From positions 36,708-100,707 of the forward strand of contig JAULBX010012985.1 of NCBI GenBank assembly GCA_032358255.1: 64,000 nucleotides of DNA, read 5' to 3'. How positions within the stretch are numbered: position 1 is the first letter of the stretch; each line of letters opens with the position of its first letter. The position numbers and the translations under genes are program-made. The stretch is from Heterotrichella gracilis. Its lineage: Eukaryota > Sar > Xanthophyceae > Tribonematales > Xanthonemataceae. The notes beneath the pieces were generated by a model, which saw nothing but the letters and a program-made list of their open reading frames with translations, was not told the origin of the DNA and searched no databases. Shown piece by piece: positions 12,401 to 38,919 of this stretch.

Positions 12401-14127
12401 TATGCCCTTGTGGAGAACAAGGGAATGGCGTATGCGGCTGCGGCTGTGGGCTCGATAGGTGCGCACTCAACCCTGCAAATGAGCGTGAACCCGATAAAAA
12501 CAGGGGGCGCGGTGCCTAAAGGAGCCATTGTCCTGGGGTGTGCGCCCTAGTGCTCTATGATGTGCATGCGTTGTGGCTTTACAAGGTGCCTTGTGCGGGG
12601 TGTTCCGCCGCTGGTGGTGCCAATACACTGTACACCTTTAAAGAAAGCAAATGGTTGCCTGCCTTCAAGTAAAACCACATGGTTGCATGCTCGGTGGCCT
12701 TTAGTTGTTTGTTTGAGCATAAGACAGCAACAATATATTTCCCTCGCCCAGCAAAAAACCATTTATTTTACAGGCTCTGTCGCCTTCCCCGCCACCAGCA
12801 GCATCAAGTCTGTAAATGAGGAGGAACATGGGCAGACTGAAAATAAAACAAACAGTTGACCAAATTGGCTGCAAACAAAAGCGCGGGCCATTCTGCTACA
12901 AATCTCGCCGCGCCAAAAGGCATTTTGTCAACTGCTTGCTTTTTGCTTGTCTGCAGGTTCTGTCGCATTCCCCGCTATTAGCAGCATCAAGTCTGTCAAT
13001 GCAGAGGAGCACGAGCAGGGCGCGGTGCAGGGGGCGCTCTACGGGGCCCGATCTCTGGCCATGGGCTTTGGACCCATCCTCTTTGCATGGGTGTTCACCC
13101 TTTTCACCCGCACAGATCGGCCCGAGTACATCCCCTACTACCCCGGGGCGCCCTTCATCCTCGCGGCAGTGCTGCTGATTATCCCCCTTGGGGTGGCGCT
13201 CACCATCAGCAAGCATGCGGGCAAGGGCGCCAGGCGATCACAGTCGTTCAAGGTGGGTGGGGCAGGGGAGGCCGGCAATGTTGCATGCGTTGACACTACC
13301 AGCATGCGGTGGGTAAGGGAGGGTGTGGGGTGCTGTGGGGGTGGGTGGGGGTGCACCATGCGTCATGTCGATGGGCGTTGTCTCACCATCAGCCTGTACC
13401 AACCTTAGCTAAGAAGGAGATTTGCAGTCGTTCAAGGTGGGTGGTGGGTGGGTGGAGGACGGGGGTGGCCTTGCTTGCATGCAGGACTAGAGTAGCTTTG
13501 GTACTGGTACGTGGTGGTTGAGGCAGGGTGGTGAGATTTCCAGTTTGTTTTTTCCAAGTTTCTTTCAAGTTGGGTGGGGGTTGGCTCAAGACCAACCGAA
13601 ATGTTATTCATCATGAAAACACTTTGCAGAAGTGCTTCAAATATCTTGTTATCTTGCGAATATGTGTGCAAAGGCTGCTGCTGAGCAAGCGGCTGAACTA
13701 GAGCGAGGAACCGGGGTAGAGCCGGGGACTCTCCCGCCATCCAGCCTGGAGCAGCGGGACGCAGATGACGAGCCAAAATTCTATCAAATATTGGAAAAAA
13801 ATAGCCATACCATTATAAACTGGATTTCAAACTGAACTGAATTTGTATGTACAGGCTGCAGCGGAGCAGGCCGCAGAGCTAGAGCGAGGAACCTCGGGTG
13901 AGCCAGGGATCCCCACGCCAACGAGCCTGGAGCAGCGCGACGCAGATGGGGAGCTGTACGTGGAGCGGGTGGACTTGGAGGGCAAGGCGTTTGTGCTGGG
14001 GATCCCCAGCGGCGTCTCGCGCCTGGGGGAAAGGGCGAAGCACAGCAAGAAGATGCCGGGGAGGGAATATGTGTCGGAGCCTGAAGCGATCAAGGGCCCA
14101 CGCACTTCGCTGCATCGCCAGGAGTGA
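9461..14127 (+). CDS. Major facilitator superfamily transporter, MFSD14/TetA-like
   Basis: Nine exons join in frame: 9461..9578, 10156..10352, 10734..10951, 11181..11361, 11566..11730, 12034..12166, 12369..12458, 12957..13252, 13855..14127 (556 aa). The protein is a polytopic membrane carrier. The MFS motif A loop is clear at about residues 110-120 (GDWSDAYGRKP), between helices 2 and 3. It is followed by hydrophobic helices and a motif C-like GALVGPILGG segment in exon 4. The long loop after helix 1 with the acidic ETLHCEDFKSGE stretch, and the DTVVWSSLSSF segment, recall the HIAT1/MFSD14 and tetracycline-resistance-like branch of MFS. The substrate cannot be read from sequence. The C-terminal tail of about 90 residues is hydrophilic, Glu-rich and probably cytosolic. 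Three introns carry extra copies of the next exon's start (see repeats). Start codon: the upstream in-phase context has a tag stop in the overlapping frame, and this ATG opens the longest consistent model. Confidence 0.9.
9924..9945 (+). repeat. Telomere-like CCCTAAA pair in MFS intron 1
   Basis: Two to three perfect ccctaaa units stand in the first intron of the transporter gene. A looser gggttagggtttt run lies at 9788-9838 in the same intron. Confidence 0.8.
10561..10634 (+). repeat. Upstream copy of the start of MFS exon 3, with acceptor
   Basis: This stretch repeats 10729-10803, including the cacag acceptor and the first 25 or so codons. In the copy the motif A residues read YGHTPF rather than YGRKPF, and the frame continues into the intron. 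The AG acceptor is intact, so inclusion in some transcripts is possible in principle. Confidence 0.85.
11731..11794 (+). repeat. Telomere-like degenerate TTTAGGG run after MFS exon 5
   Basis: The intron begins with repeated gtagggt, tttaggg and gggttta words. The splice donor of exon 5 (gtaggg) is itself the first unit of this run. Confidence 0.75.
12771..12837 (+). repeat. Upstream copy of the start of MFS exon 8, with acceptor
   Basis: Here the codons for SVAFPA-SSIKSVN-EEH are repeated with synonymous and non-synonymous changes, 186 bases before the exon used at 12957. The acceptor AG is intact, but the frame runs out within the intron. Confidence 0.85.
13671..13772 (+). repeat. Upstream copy of the start of MFS exon 9, with acceptor
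   Basis: The AAAEQAAELERGT segment through the SLEQRDAD segment is duplicated about 184 bases upstream of the used exon. Divergence is moderate and the open frame is kept over 34 codons, which suggests either recent origin or some constraint. Confidence 0.85.
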
Positions 14128-15366
14128 GGTTACATTGAGTTGGGTGTTTGGGATTTTTTTACGTTTTTGTTTTGCTGCTACCATTTTGTGGCATGCGCTT
14201 GGAAAATGCCAACCAGTGGAGGGTGGCAGCAAATGGGGTATCCCATGGCGGGAACTGGGTCATTACATTTTGAAGCATTCCTAGAAGATGCTGTGGAAGG
14301 GGTAGGGGGGTATTTCTGCCAAAGTGAACTAGGGCCCATGCTAGCTGGTAGAGCATCCCCAGGCGGGAATTGGCGACATATAGGTATCCTCTGGGTGCCT
14401 GGGGACGCCACACTCGCCTTTTTTTTGGTGCTGGTAGTGCTGCTGCTCCGTGGCAATTTGTTCTACTCTTAAGGAACGCTTGGGGATAGGAGCTTCTGAC
14501 CTGCGCACTGCCCTGTCTTGGGGCTGGTTGGAGCCAACGCCGCCGTGGGACCAGGCGATAGACCGAAGCAGGTAGAAAGCCTAGAAAGCAACGGTTGCCA
14601 ATTGAAAAACGCCAATGGATGGAAAACTGAACGAATATCACTGATCAGGGTTGCTAGTTGTGTTTCTTCCAGGAGGCCCCTAGGGTGGCATGCATTTTGC
14701 ACAACCTGTACTTTGCCCAGGGGTTGCTTGTCGAATGTTGCATTGCAGTTCTATCCAGTTTTTGCGCAGCACTGCCTTAGCCAATGGTGTAGGAGATACA
14801 GTTATATCATGCATAGTCATTGTTGAAAAATGCCTTATTGTGGCAGTTGCTCAGAGAACTGCACATGTTGTGCATTGATGCAGCCTGATGTTGTTCACGT
14901 TTGCTGCGTTAGGCATTCTCTTTTGCCTGTAAAAAAACACTTCAGTTAATGTTCCATGCAACCCAGCCATATCATGGCCCATGACTCACTACCTAGTGCA
15001 GTGGTTTCAGGGGCACAAGAATGTTGCAACCCAAAAACAAAATCCAATTATTTTTTGGGAATATTCCTTCCCAAAAATGAATTCTATTTCCGATTGGCCG
15101 TTCCAACGCTGCGAGCGCAGGTGCTTTGCAGCAACACTTGCAGCTACAAGGTCTTGCTGTGTTGTGACAACTGGTTGCACTTGCAAGTTGGCTTGCATAG
15201 TTGGCGGCGTGGCAGTGCTATAAGTTGCTACCCTGTTGGCAATTGACGGTTGGAAAAGTCTGCGGGTAGACCAGATCGTGCACCTGCCTAGATCAACTTT
15301 TGTGTGACCGAACTCTCTACTATTTCAGTGGACCAAAAGGATTGTGTGCACTATCCTTCAGCAAAG
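14128..15366. other. Intergenic between the MFS and UGM genes
   Basis: No gene is seen. A TGTAA word near 14928 is far from the MFS stop. The end of the stretch should hold the UDP-galactopyranose mutase promoter and leader. No clear TATA box stands out. Confidence 0.6.
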
Positions 15367-19366
<4,000 letters not shown>

Positions 19367-20380
19367 GCGTCCGCCGCGAGGCAAAACCCTGGCTGGGCAT
19401 GTGCGGCGCAGTGGGGAGTCGGTATCACTGCGGTGCCCCAGCGAGCCAGCAGTGCGCACCACACCCCACAATCGGGTCAGCTGTTGGGGTTTGAGGAAGG
19501 CTGAAGCATGCCCAATGGTGGGAATGGCATGCAGATGCCAGTGAGAGGGTCACAGGCGCCCGAGGCAGTGGCAGGGTGGGGGGGGGGGCACAGGGAAATG
19601 TATCCATTCGCAGGCAAGCACCAATGTATTCTTCTTCAGGCAAGAACTGATTGGCTTGATGCTTGTGCGGCCACCATGGGGCGCACAAACCAGGCAGGTT
19701 GCATCGTCCACTTTTTACCAAAGCAAGGGTTGGCAGCGCGCATGGGTCTGCCGGGTGGCACTCGATGTGCATGAGACTATTGTTGGACGCAAGGGGGTGG
19801 CATTGCACTGGAGTACTTGGGAGGGAAGGGTTGGGGTAAGGGGTGCATGGCATAGGTAGTACCACTACGTACTTCGTAAATACGCAATAGTATTGCAGTC
19901 TGGCACATGTGACTGGTGTTTAAACAATTTGTTATTAACACTGTCGGACGGGTGTCGGACACAATGTGACATTGTAGAGCAATGCCATGGGATTATTACG
20001 GATCATGGACGGAACCCAGTCTCAGACTGGCCAAGTGGGCGTGATGATGCTTCAATCATGATTGACTCAAATCAACTGGATAATTTCTGTAATTCAAACA
20101 TAATCGTGTACATGATTACGCCAACGATTACGCCAACGATGGTAAAGAGCCCAACACTGGGCCAGTGACTGGCAAGCCTTGTCATAAGCTGCGGTCACTG
20201 CCACTCAGGCTGATCCACCAAGGAATAGCCTGGGCCAGTTACTGTATCAATGTCAGATGTGACGATAATGCCATGGCATTGCACCAATTGGTAAATGATT
20301 GGCGCGCTCCCCATACTGACCCAACGCTCGCGTAGCTTAGACCTCCAATTTAGAGCCAAATGCCCGCCGGGGGCCCCCAC
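19367..20380. other. Convergent intergenic region, UGM and kinesin 3' ends
   Basis: This region holds the 3' UTRs of two converging genes. A short duplication (tacgccaacga) lies near 20119-20141. No gene or RNA is seen. Confidence 0.6.
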
Positions 20381-31309
<10,929 letters not shown>

Positions 31310-32753
31310 CTCTGCACGCACAGAGCACACCGGACGTCAGGGTTGACTTCCAACTTGCAACCACAGCTCTGAGGGCAGCCTGCCTTGCAGTTCCCCGCCC
31401 TTTGTCATACCATGTCAGCCCATTGTCTACAAGTCCTACAGTTTTAGCATATTGTCTACAACGTCCTACAGACCCGGGATACAGTGTGGTGCACTAGGAT
31501 GCAGGTTGGTGCACTAGGATACAGGTTGGTGCATTGCTTTCTCTAGTGAGTATTCCAGTGTGTTCTGACCTTGCACCCACCTTCGTGTTGTGTTTGAGAC
31601 CGCCTGAACGACCTCCTGATCCTTGTCAACATGCCGTGTGGATTCTTCTAGTCAACAGGCTCGCAAGCAGTGTACTGTACGTCTGCACTGAAGTGCCCAC
31701 TGCTATATACGCAGGTTCGTATCGGTTGTATCCAGTCAGCAACCAGCTAATAAGTCAGTGACATAGAGCAGGCAGACACTAACTGCACAACCAGTACACT
31801 GTGTTTGAGGTAAGCAAGAATGCTGGCGAGTTCGTGTATATGCATGGATATGGGTGCAATACGTCTCCACCATCTCGTAGCGTGTGAAACGACCACAACA
31901 TCCGTAAAATCAGTTTACCAATAAGCATCGTGTTAAAAGTCGGCCCTGTTTGTGAGAGCAAACAAATGGTGGGTGCTACGGCATGGGTGCACATGTCTGG
32001 AGCTCAAGCTTTGACCAAACCCAGCTATGGTTGATAATCAAGATCTGCCACCTTGTTTCCATATCCTATTGGAAAACTACTCAGGCATGGTTTGTGTGTA
32101 CCACAGCAGCAGTAGAGTCCCAATTGTGCATGGCGTGGCGAACTTCTGTTCTGCAAAAGTTGGCGCGACCTAGGTGGGAGCTTCGCGCCGAGCCGAAGTA
32201 AGGAATTCTGCCAAGTAGTATAGGGGCTTTGGGAAATTGTGACAAGTAGTACAGGGGGTTTAATTTGAGGACCCAGATGCCGGCTAAATCCAATCGAGCT
32301 TCGAGGAATATATACCCCCATCCTCAGCATATTGAACTGAAATACGTGGAGCACATTAAAACGTACCCTGGTTTTGGCTTCAATGCGGGCTTGCCCCCCA
32401 TATAATTACTTTGGGGTGTCGCTAATGTAGTGAACTTACTCCAGACAACCGAAATTTTCCCGGCAACCATTTTTCATTTCGGCGCGAATAACAAAGCGGC
32501 AAGTGGAGGTTTTAGCTCTGTTGCAGTTGTGTACATGACTACGGGCCACGAAGCCTTCCGCACCACAACCGCAGCCTTGTCACATGTATTGGCCAGGTTG
32601 TTAACAACGTTGTGCAGCGTTACCCCTGCGCTCCCAGACTCCCTAGCTTGTGAAACCACAGAACAGCTGGAACCCCCCCAGTACCATTCAATTGTACCCG
32701 TGCGTGCACAAGCTAAACACACCGACTGCGCCCTACGGGTCGACACCTGCACG
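31310..32753. other. Divergent intergenic region, kinesin and root-cap-like genes
   Basis: This is the shared upstream region of two head-to-head genes. Short direct repeats lie at about 31424-31530 (gtctaca-gtcctaca and ggtgcactagga-acaggtt, each at least twice). No gene is seen. The open plus frame from 32430 is 5' leader read-through in another frame. Confidence 0.6.
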
Positions 32754-35700
32754 ATGCAGGAAACCCAGTGGCCTCGGCTGCTGCTATTTGTGCTTTTGCT
32801 GTCGGCATCCCTCCGCGAGGCGCAGGCAGGTGGGTGGGTTGTACCTCATGCCTGGGCACAGGATGCATGCCTGGGCACAGGATGCATGCATGTTTTGAAC
32901 AAGGCACGACTGCCCCTGCAACCTCTGCAGACATAGCAATGCAGCACCATACTCGTGACGCGAAGTCTTCTGCACGCAAAGGCATCTAGATCTGTGCATT
33001 CCCGCCCAAACCGAGGCCATGCCGCAGACGTCTGTCGACACGCGGGAGCCCATGCCGGCCACATTCCCGTAAGAAGTCAACACTAAACCCTACACCCGTT
33101 CCCTCGCTACCCTAGGTGACTGCCCCTTCACCGCTCGGTGGCACTGCTCGGCCACCGACAATAGCGCAGGCGAGCTTGCCTGGAGTTGGGATGGCGCATC
33201 AAATGGGGGGTACGAGAAGGGCAACTGGAAGGACTGCTGCAAAACCTGCAGGCTGTCAAAGACCTGCAAGTTCTGGAACTACCTGGAGTCCAACGGCAAG
33301 GGCAACCCCACCGACTCGCAGCAGAACGAAAAGGTGCGTGCAGACCCACCGCGTGAGCCAGCGCTTGCACGCGAGGGCTTTGCGCGGACTGCTACCAAGA
33401 TTGCGCGCCATGGTACCTATGGTGGTGGCAATGTGGCGCTCCACTGGTTGCAACACGACACTGCTGGGGTTGCACAGGAATTTTGGGTATACGGGCCTGC
33501 GCTTGTATATTACTCATGCTTTTATGCAGACACAGTGCAAGCCACCACAGCGCACACGTTAAAGCGACGTTGCAACCAGTACTTTACCTTACAGCGGTTA
33601 CAGCTTGTTTGCTTCCCTGGGGACTAGGTTGCTATCCTCTTCTTGCGAGTGTGCATGCAGTCGTGGCCTCATCCTGCAAACCTAGCCAGGAAGAGTTGCC
33701 CCTCCTGACTTACCGTAAACCCTAAACCTTGACCGATCACCCAGTTGGCATACTCTATACCCTAGGCAAGACCCTTCAGCTGCCAATATTTACTGAGCTC
33801 TAATCAAACCGCCATTTGCTGCTACTGCAGGAGTGCTGGATTTACGACGTAGACGCATACCCCGTGCCTAGCCCCCCCCTCAACGAGGCGCTCTTCCCCT
33901 TCCCCCCTGCGTCAACTGACCCAGGCTACTTTGCGCCAAACTGGAAGTGCGGAAACCCCGATGATACAGGTAAGCACTGCCATGGCCACTTTGCACACTG
34001 TCCTTGCAATTTTGGGAAGGCAGTATTACTCCATCGCATATACCATTGGCTATCACCCGCCTGAAGTGGTAAAGATGTGCACGCCACTGTACAGAGCAGG
34101 CTGCAAGTGCCAGGGCATACAAATGGCAAGTGAGACCGTTGCTGTTCATATGTGACCACTTGTGTAGCGGTGTAAACAGGGCCATGAAAGTCTATTTTGC
34201 CCTGTATCAGGGCTTGATGCTCCGTTCCCGCCCTTCCCGCCACCCAACCCTCCTTCGCCACCACCATCCCCGACACCACCACCAAGGCCACCACCAACTC
34301 CACCACCAAAGCCGCCACCACCTACTCCCCCACCATCACCCCCACCACGCCCATCGCCACCACCCTCGCCACCGCCGTCACCACCACCACCATCACCCGC
34401 ACCTCCTTCCCCTGCCCCGCCTTCGCCAGCGCCACCATCCCCCAAACCTCCATCGCCAGCGCCCCCATCCCCCACACCGCCATCACCCGCACCTCCTTCG
34501 CCCGCACCTCCCTCCCCAGCGCCCCCATCCCCTGCCCCGCCACCACCCCCATCACCAGTGCTTTCGCCACCACCCCCTTCGCCCACACCGCCACCACCCC
34601 CATCACCAGAGCTTTCGCCACCACCCCCTTCGCCCACACCGCCACCACCCCCATCACCAGAGCTTTCACCACCACCTCCTTCGCCCACACCGCCACCACC
34701 CCCATCACCAGAGCTTTCACCACCACCCCCTTCGCCCACACCGCCACCCCCGTCACCAGTGCTTTCGCCACCACCGCCATCACCAATTGTGGACTCCCCC
34801 CCTCCACCTTCTCCAAATGTGGACTCCCCTCCACCTCCATCACCATTTGTGGACTCCCCCCCTCCACCTTCTCCAATTGTGGATTCGCCGCCACCACCTG
34901 CTCCCCCTCCACCTTCGCCAGTGGACAACTCCCCACCCCCACCCGAGTCAGCCGCACCAGCTCCCGGCCCAGATGGTAACACAGGCGGAGTCCTGGACGA
35001 CCCCCACATCTACGGCTTTGACGGCAAGCACTTTGACTTTCCCGGCTTGCCCAACGAGGTGTTCAACCTGCTGAGCGAGCCTCGCCACCAGCTGAATGCC
35101 CTGTTCTCCAACCTGGGCCACATCCACACGGTGAACAACTACATGACCCTCATCGGGGTGCTCTACGGGGACGTGCGCATAGCAGTGGAGGCGCGCGGCA
35201 AAGCCCAGATGGGAGGTGAGCGCCTCAAGTCATGGCATTCATGTACAAAATGACGAACAAGAAAATGAAATGACAGTGTTCATGAAATGATGATGCGTTG
35301 GTGATATGGATGTAGATCATTGTGATGGAAAGAAATCACAACATGGCTGCAATGATGCATTATGGCATGCCGTCATGTGTGTTGGTCGCAAGACACCAAT
35401 GCTCCTCATGGCAGGCCTCATGATCTTGGGATGCTGTATGCTGCCTTGCCTACATAATTCTGCGATTTGCTATAGCCCTGGTCCCCCATCCCTTTCCCTA
35501 CTAACCCTATCCCACCCCCCCTGCGGTGCCCACCTGCGACAAATTGCTCCCTGAACCCCCTTCCTCCAATAGCTTCAAATTCTCTCTGTTTTCGTTTTGT
35601 TTGATTTTACTGTGTCCCCGTGCAGTGTACATCTCCGATGTTGACGTCACCAGCCTGCTCAAGATGAACAGCCCCTTCCGCATGCGCTCCGCACCCACGG

Positions 35701-37173
35701 TCACACTGCTACTCAAGGTAAACCCTAAGCCCTCAACCCTAAACCTACTGTCACACTCCTACTCAAGATAAACCCTTAACCCACTGCCACACTCCTACTC
35801 AAGGTAAACCCTTACCCACTGCCACACTCCTACTCAAGGTAGGGGCCATGTCCTACCCTGTGCTGATTGATTATTCCCATCAACCATTTTTTTCATGGTA
35901 GCGCGCCAATAGTAGCGCGGCACTATTCAGAGCACGAGACTCGCATGTTCAGGGACGGTCTGCACGTTTGTGTGCTTATTTTGCACCTCGGTCGCTCATG
36001 GACTTGTAATTTGTGGTACTTAGTTCTGGTCAGCTACATGCATTCCAGCCGTATAGCCAGATGAGCAGTCACCCTTGCACATGCGCCGCCAAGCAGCTCC
36101 TTGCTGGCACTGTCGACACCACCCATTGATCCTACCCGATTTCACTTATGTTTCTCTCCCTATGTCCTGTATATATAACTCCTCCTCTCAGGGGCGAGCC
36201 AGTGGCCAGGGCATGGGCCTGATCATCACCACCCCTTGCGTGTATTTCCCCTCTTTCTAAACCCTAAACCCTAACCCTTTCCTCCCCCAGGGGCGAGCCA
36301 GTGGCCAGGGCATGGAGCTCATCATCACCACCCCCTACCTGCGCTTCCACATCCTGAGCCAGCCTGAGGAGGCCTGGCTGGACTTCACAGTGGATGTGGT
36401 GTCGAAATCTGTGGTGGACATGCATGGCGTGCTGGGGCAGACCTGGAGGGGCGGGCATGCAGTGACCCTGCCGGTACGTGGGGGTTCTGACACAGCGCAT
36501 ATTTATCATCAGTATTATTATTATTATTATCATATTATACTTACGTGGGGGTCGGGATGGGCTTGCTGGGCATAGTCCAGCAGTAGTCGAGAGCATTCTG
36601 TGTCCGCACAAACTGAACGTGGCTTGGAATTGCACACTCACTATTGGTAGTTTAAAATTGCATGTCGCATTGGCCAGCCAGTCTACTCGCCCCTTATTAC
36701 AATGCACTCAATGCCTTACTGCCCGTCGAGTGTATACACTTACCACCTGTTTGCTTCCCAACTGCATATTAGTTCTTACGGCGGAGCGATAATCTGGCTG
36801 TGTTGCCAGAATGCATGTCACTAGCCACACAACAGTGGGCCATGTCTGGCAACAGAAGCGCTGTGACACTGACCCACTTCATTATATCCACTTCATTTAT
36901 ACTATCCATTATTTTATTGGATGTTTTTTATTTCATCCATTGCAGGTGGTGAATGGCGAGACGGCCTGGGCTGGCTCCACCAGCGACTACATCGTCAAGG
37001 ATGGCCTGTTTGGATCCAAGTTTGAGTTCAACCAGTACGTGCAACCGGCAACTGTTAGGACGCTGGTGCCCCGGCGGTCCATGGCAGAGGTCATCCTCCT
37101 TGAGCCTGCACATGACAGCGCAGCCTTGGAGGCTCACGCGCTTGGCGTGGGTGGGGTGGTGGCGGCATGGTAG
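32754..37173 (+). CDS. Secreted Cys-rich / Pro-rich / root-cap-VWD-like extracellular protein
   Basis: Seven exons join in frame: 32754..32829, 33116..33333, 33831..33969, 34211..35215, 35626..35717, 36291..36473, 36946..37173 (646 aa). It starts with a signal peptide (hydrophobic LLLFVLLLSAS core, cleavage likely after AQA). Next comes a Cys-rich module with DCCKTC, CKFWNYLE and CWIYD, which resembles the PAN/apple-like modules common in algal surface proteins. A Pro/Ser-rich linker of about 250 residues follows, built from SPPPPSPTPP-type repeats and probably hydroxyprolinated and arabinosylated as in pherophorin and extensin rods. The C-terminal part begins DDPHIYGFDGKHFDFPG and continues with the NEVFNLLSE and HQLNALF blocks of the plant root-cap/VWD-like family. 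An extracellular matrix or cell-wall role is inferred. The last about 45 residues have no recognisable fold. Donor and acceptor copies occur in two introns. Confidence 0.85.
34558..34830 (+). repeat. Tandem SPPPPSPTPP-coding repeats
   Basis: Within exon 4, a unit of about 57 bases encoding ELSPPPPSPTPPPPPSP recurs four times with nearly identical codons, indicating recent unequal crossover. A shorter VDSPPPPSP unit recurs after 34790. Confidence 0.9.
35749..35841 (+). repeat. Three downstream copies of the exon 5 donor end
   Basis: The end of exon 5 (cacactgctactcaag|gtaaacc) recurs at about 35749-35770, 35781-35808 and 35818-35843. Two of these keep the GT donor. The intervening text is ccctaa-like. 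Confidence 0.85.
36187..36238 (+). repeat. Upstream copy of the exon 6 acceptor end
   Basis: The sequence tcag|gggcgagccagtggccagg and what follows, through the atcatcaccacccc stretch, is repeated 104 bases before the used exon. Its acceptor is intact. Telomere-like ccctaaaccctaa lies between the copies. Confidence 0.85.
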
Positions 37174-38919
37174 ATGTTTTCCATGCTATTGTCATGCGAT
37201 GAGGTAGCGTGTTTACCGCCAACTGTACACGTGCGCCAACGATTAATTGTGCTGAATGCTGTGCCCTTCTGTATTGTATAGTACGACACAGCATGTTAGC
37301 GTGTTTCCCAGTATGAACACTCCCTATTGGTTTTGCTATTCCATCGAATCTTATTCAAGCATCATTTCTCCTGGTATTGTTACCCATTGTTTCCATTGTT
37401 GTGTTAGCAATGGTTTTCAAACACACATCCGTACAGTCCTGGCATGTTTCATTTGCATACCACCCTGTTTCCTTCACATCCCTACAGTCTTGGCTACTAA
37501 CCATCAGTTTTCCTTTACACCCTTACAGTCCTCGTGGGCTTCCTCGTATACATATTTTTTCCTATACATCCTTACCAATTATGGTTTGTTGCTTTTGCGT
37601 TCATTTGCGTTTCCCATTACCTCTTATGCGTGCACAAGCAATCAGTATGTGGCCTATCCACTGGCAAACATAACCTTACACACAATTACAGTGTGCAAAT
37701 GCTAAATTATATTAGCAGACAAGTGTTTGAGGTGGTATTCAGCTACGGTCTCAAAACTGCAGATGTGTAGGTAAATGCATTTACCTACTATGTGTTCACC
37801 TGTCAGGCTATCACTCACATTACCTACTCGCTTTACAAGCTTGGCAATGCCATGCACGTATACAAGTACACTGCGTTTAGCTCCCAGTCTTTTCAAGTAC
37901 CAAGTACTCCCACTTTGATTTACGCCGGTCCATCCGCCATTGCTGCATAGCTTACCATTGAGTACTTAAACTACGCCTTTGTGCGTCCCCTTCCTTTCTT
38001 GCCTTTCTTCTTCTTCTTTGTGCAGCATTGGGTTATACTTGTGGGCTGCAACTGCAAAGCTTAGCTACCCACACAGCTACCAAGTAATCACCGGTAATAC
38101 CGATACTATCCTGAGTCTGACTCAACAGTAAAGAAATGCCAATTGAAATCATTCCAATTGGAATCACTGAATGATTCCATCTTTATGACTCGCGAGGGCT
38201 TGCAGGCCCCGGGAGCAATCTTGATGTTGTGGATTCCACTTCCGAAGTCAACACGGCATGTCATGTAACAGTTGTTGGCCAGACCACAACTTTACACGCT
38301 GCTGCTATGCTGCATTATAATGTAATTACAGGACCAGTATTCATTTGCCGGACTGAGCTGCATATCTTTGTCCACATGAGCTGACCAGGCGTTATGTGAT
38401 TTAGATTTAGCCAATGCCGTATTCCAAGGGATGCCACCAGTGGTGCAAGTAAAGCCATTACAGGGTACCCCTGGTTGGCGCAAGGCGTGACGGACGGACT
38501 GCTAATCTTGAGGTTTCCTGGAGCGGCTGCAAGTAAGTGTAAACTGAGTCCAACAGGTGAAATGAAATCATATGAGCAATTCGCTGATACCCTACGTTAG
38601 GGTCTAGATAAATCAATGCATTTTGCAAGTTTAAATGGGCATAAAGTGCTCCCTCCGATAAAGCTGCCAAGTTGCGACCAACCAGCGACCAACCCAAGAC
38701 TTCTCATCGTGGATAAGAACGCACCGTGCTCTTGCCTCTTGGGTTCTTACTCTTGGGTCGATGCCACACCAAGTCCAGACCTGCCTACCGGCTTCTTACA
38801 TGCCAACACAAAAGCAACTTGTGTAACTAGCTGGTACCCTAGTGTACGTTTTGCTGCCTGAGTGCCCCCAAACACACCCATTCGTCCTTGAAGAGCCTTT
38901 TCCTTCGTCTGGGAGGGCC
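37174..38919. other. Intergenic before the acyltransferase gene
   Basis: No gene is seen. The stretch is T-rich with repeated ccttaca/tcctac words at 37420-37580. A perfect 22-base palindrome lies at 37767-37788. The region near 38130-38180 is rich in gattcc/aattgg words. Confidence 0.6.
37767..37788. repeat. Perfect 22-bp palindrome
   Basis: The sequence gtaggtaaatgcatttacctac equals its own reverse complement with no spacer. It could be a dimeric factor site or a chance foldback. Nothing nearby decides. Confidence 0.9.

Noticed and set aside
34146-35009. Long Gly-rich minus-strand open frame (287 codons)
   Set aside because: It is the antisense of the Pro/Ser-rich exon; CCX and TCX codons read as GGX and GAX on the other strand. 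The plus frame has splice sites, a signal peptide and a downstream domain.
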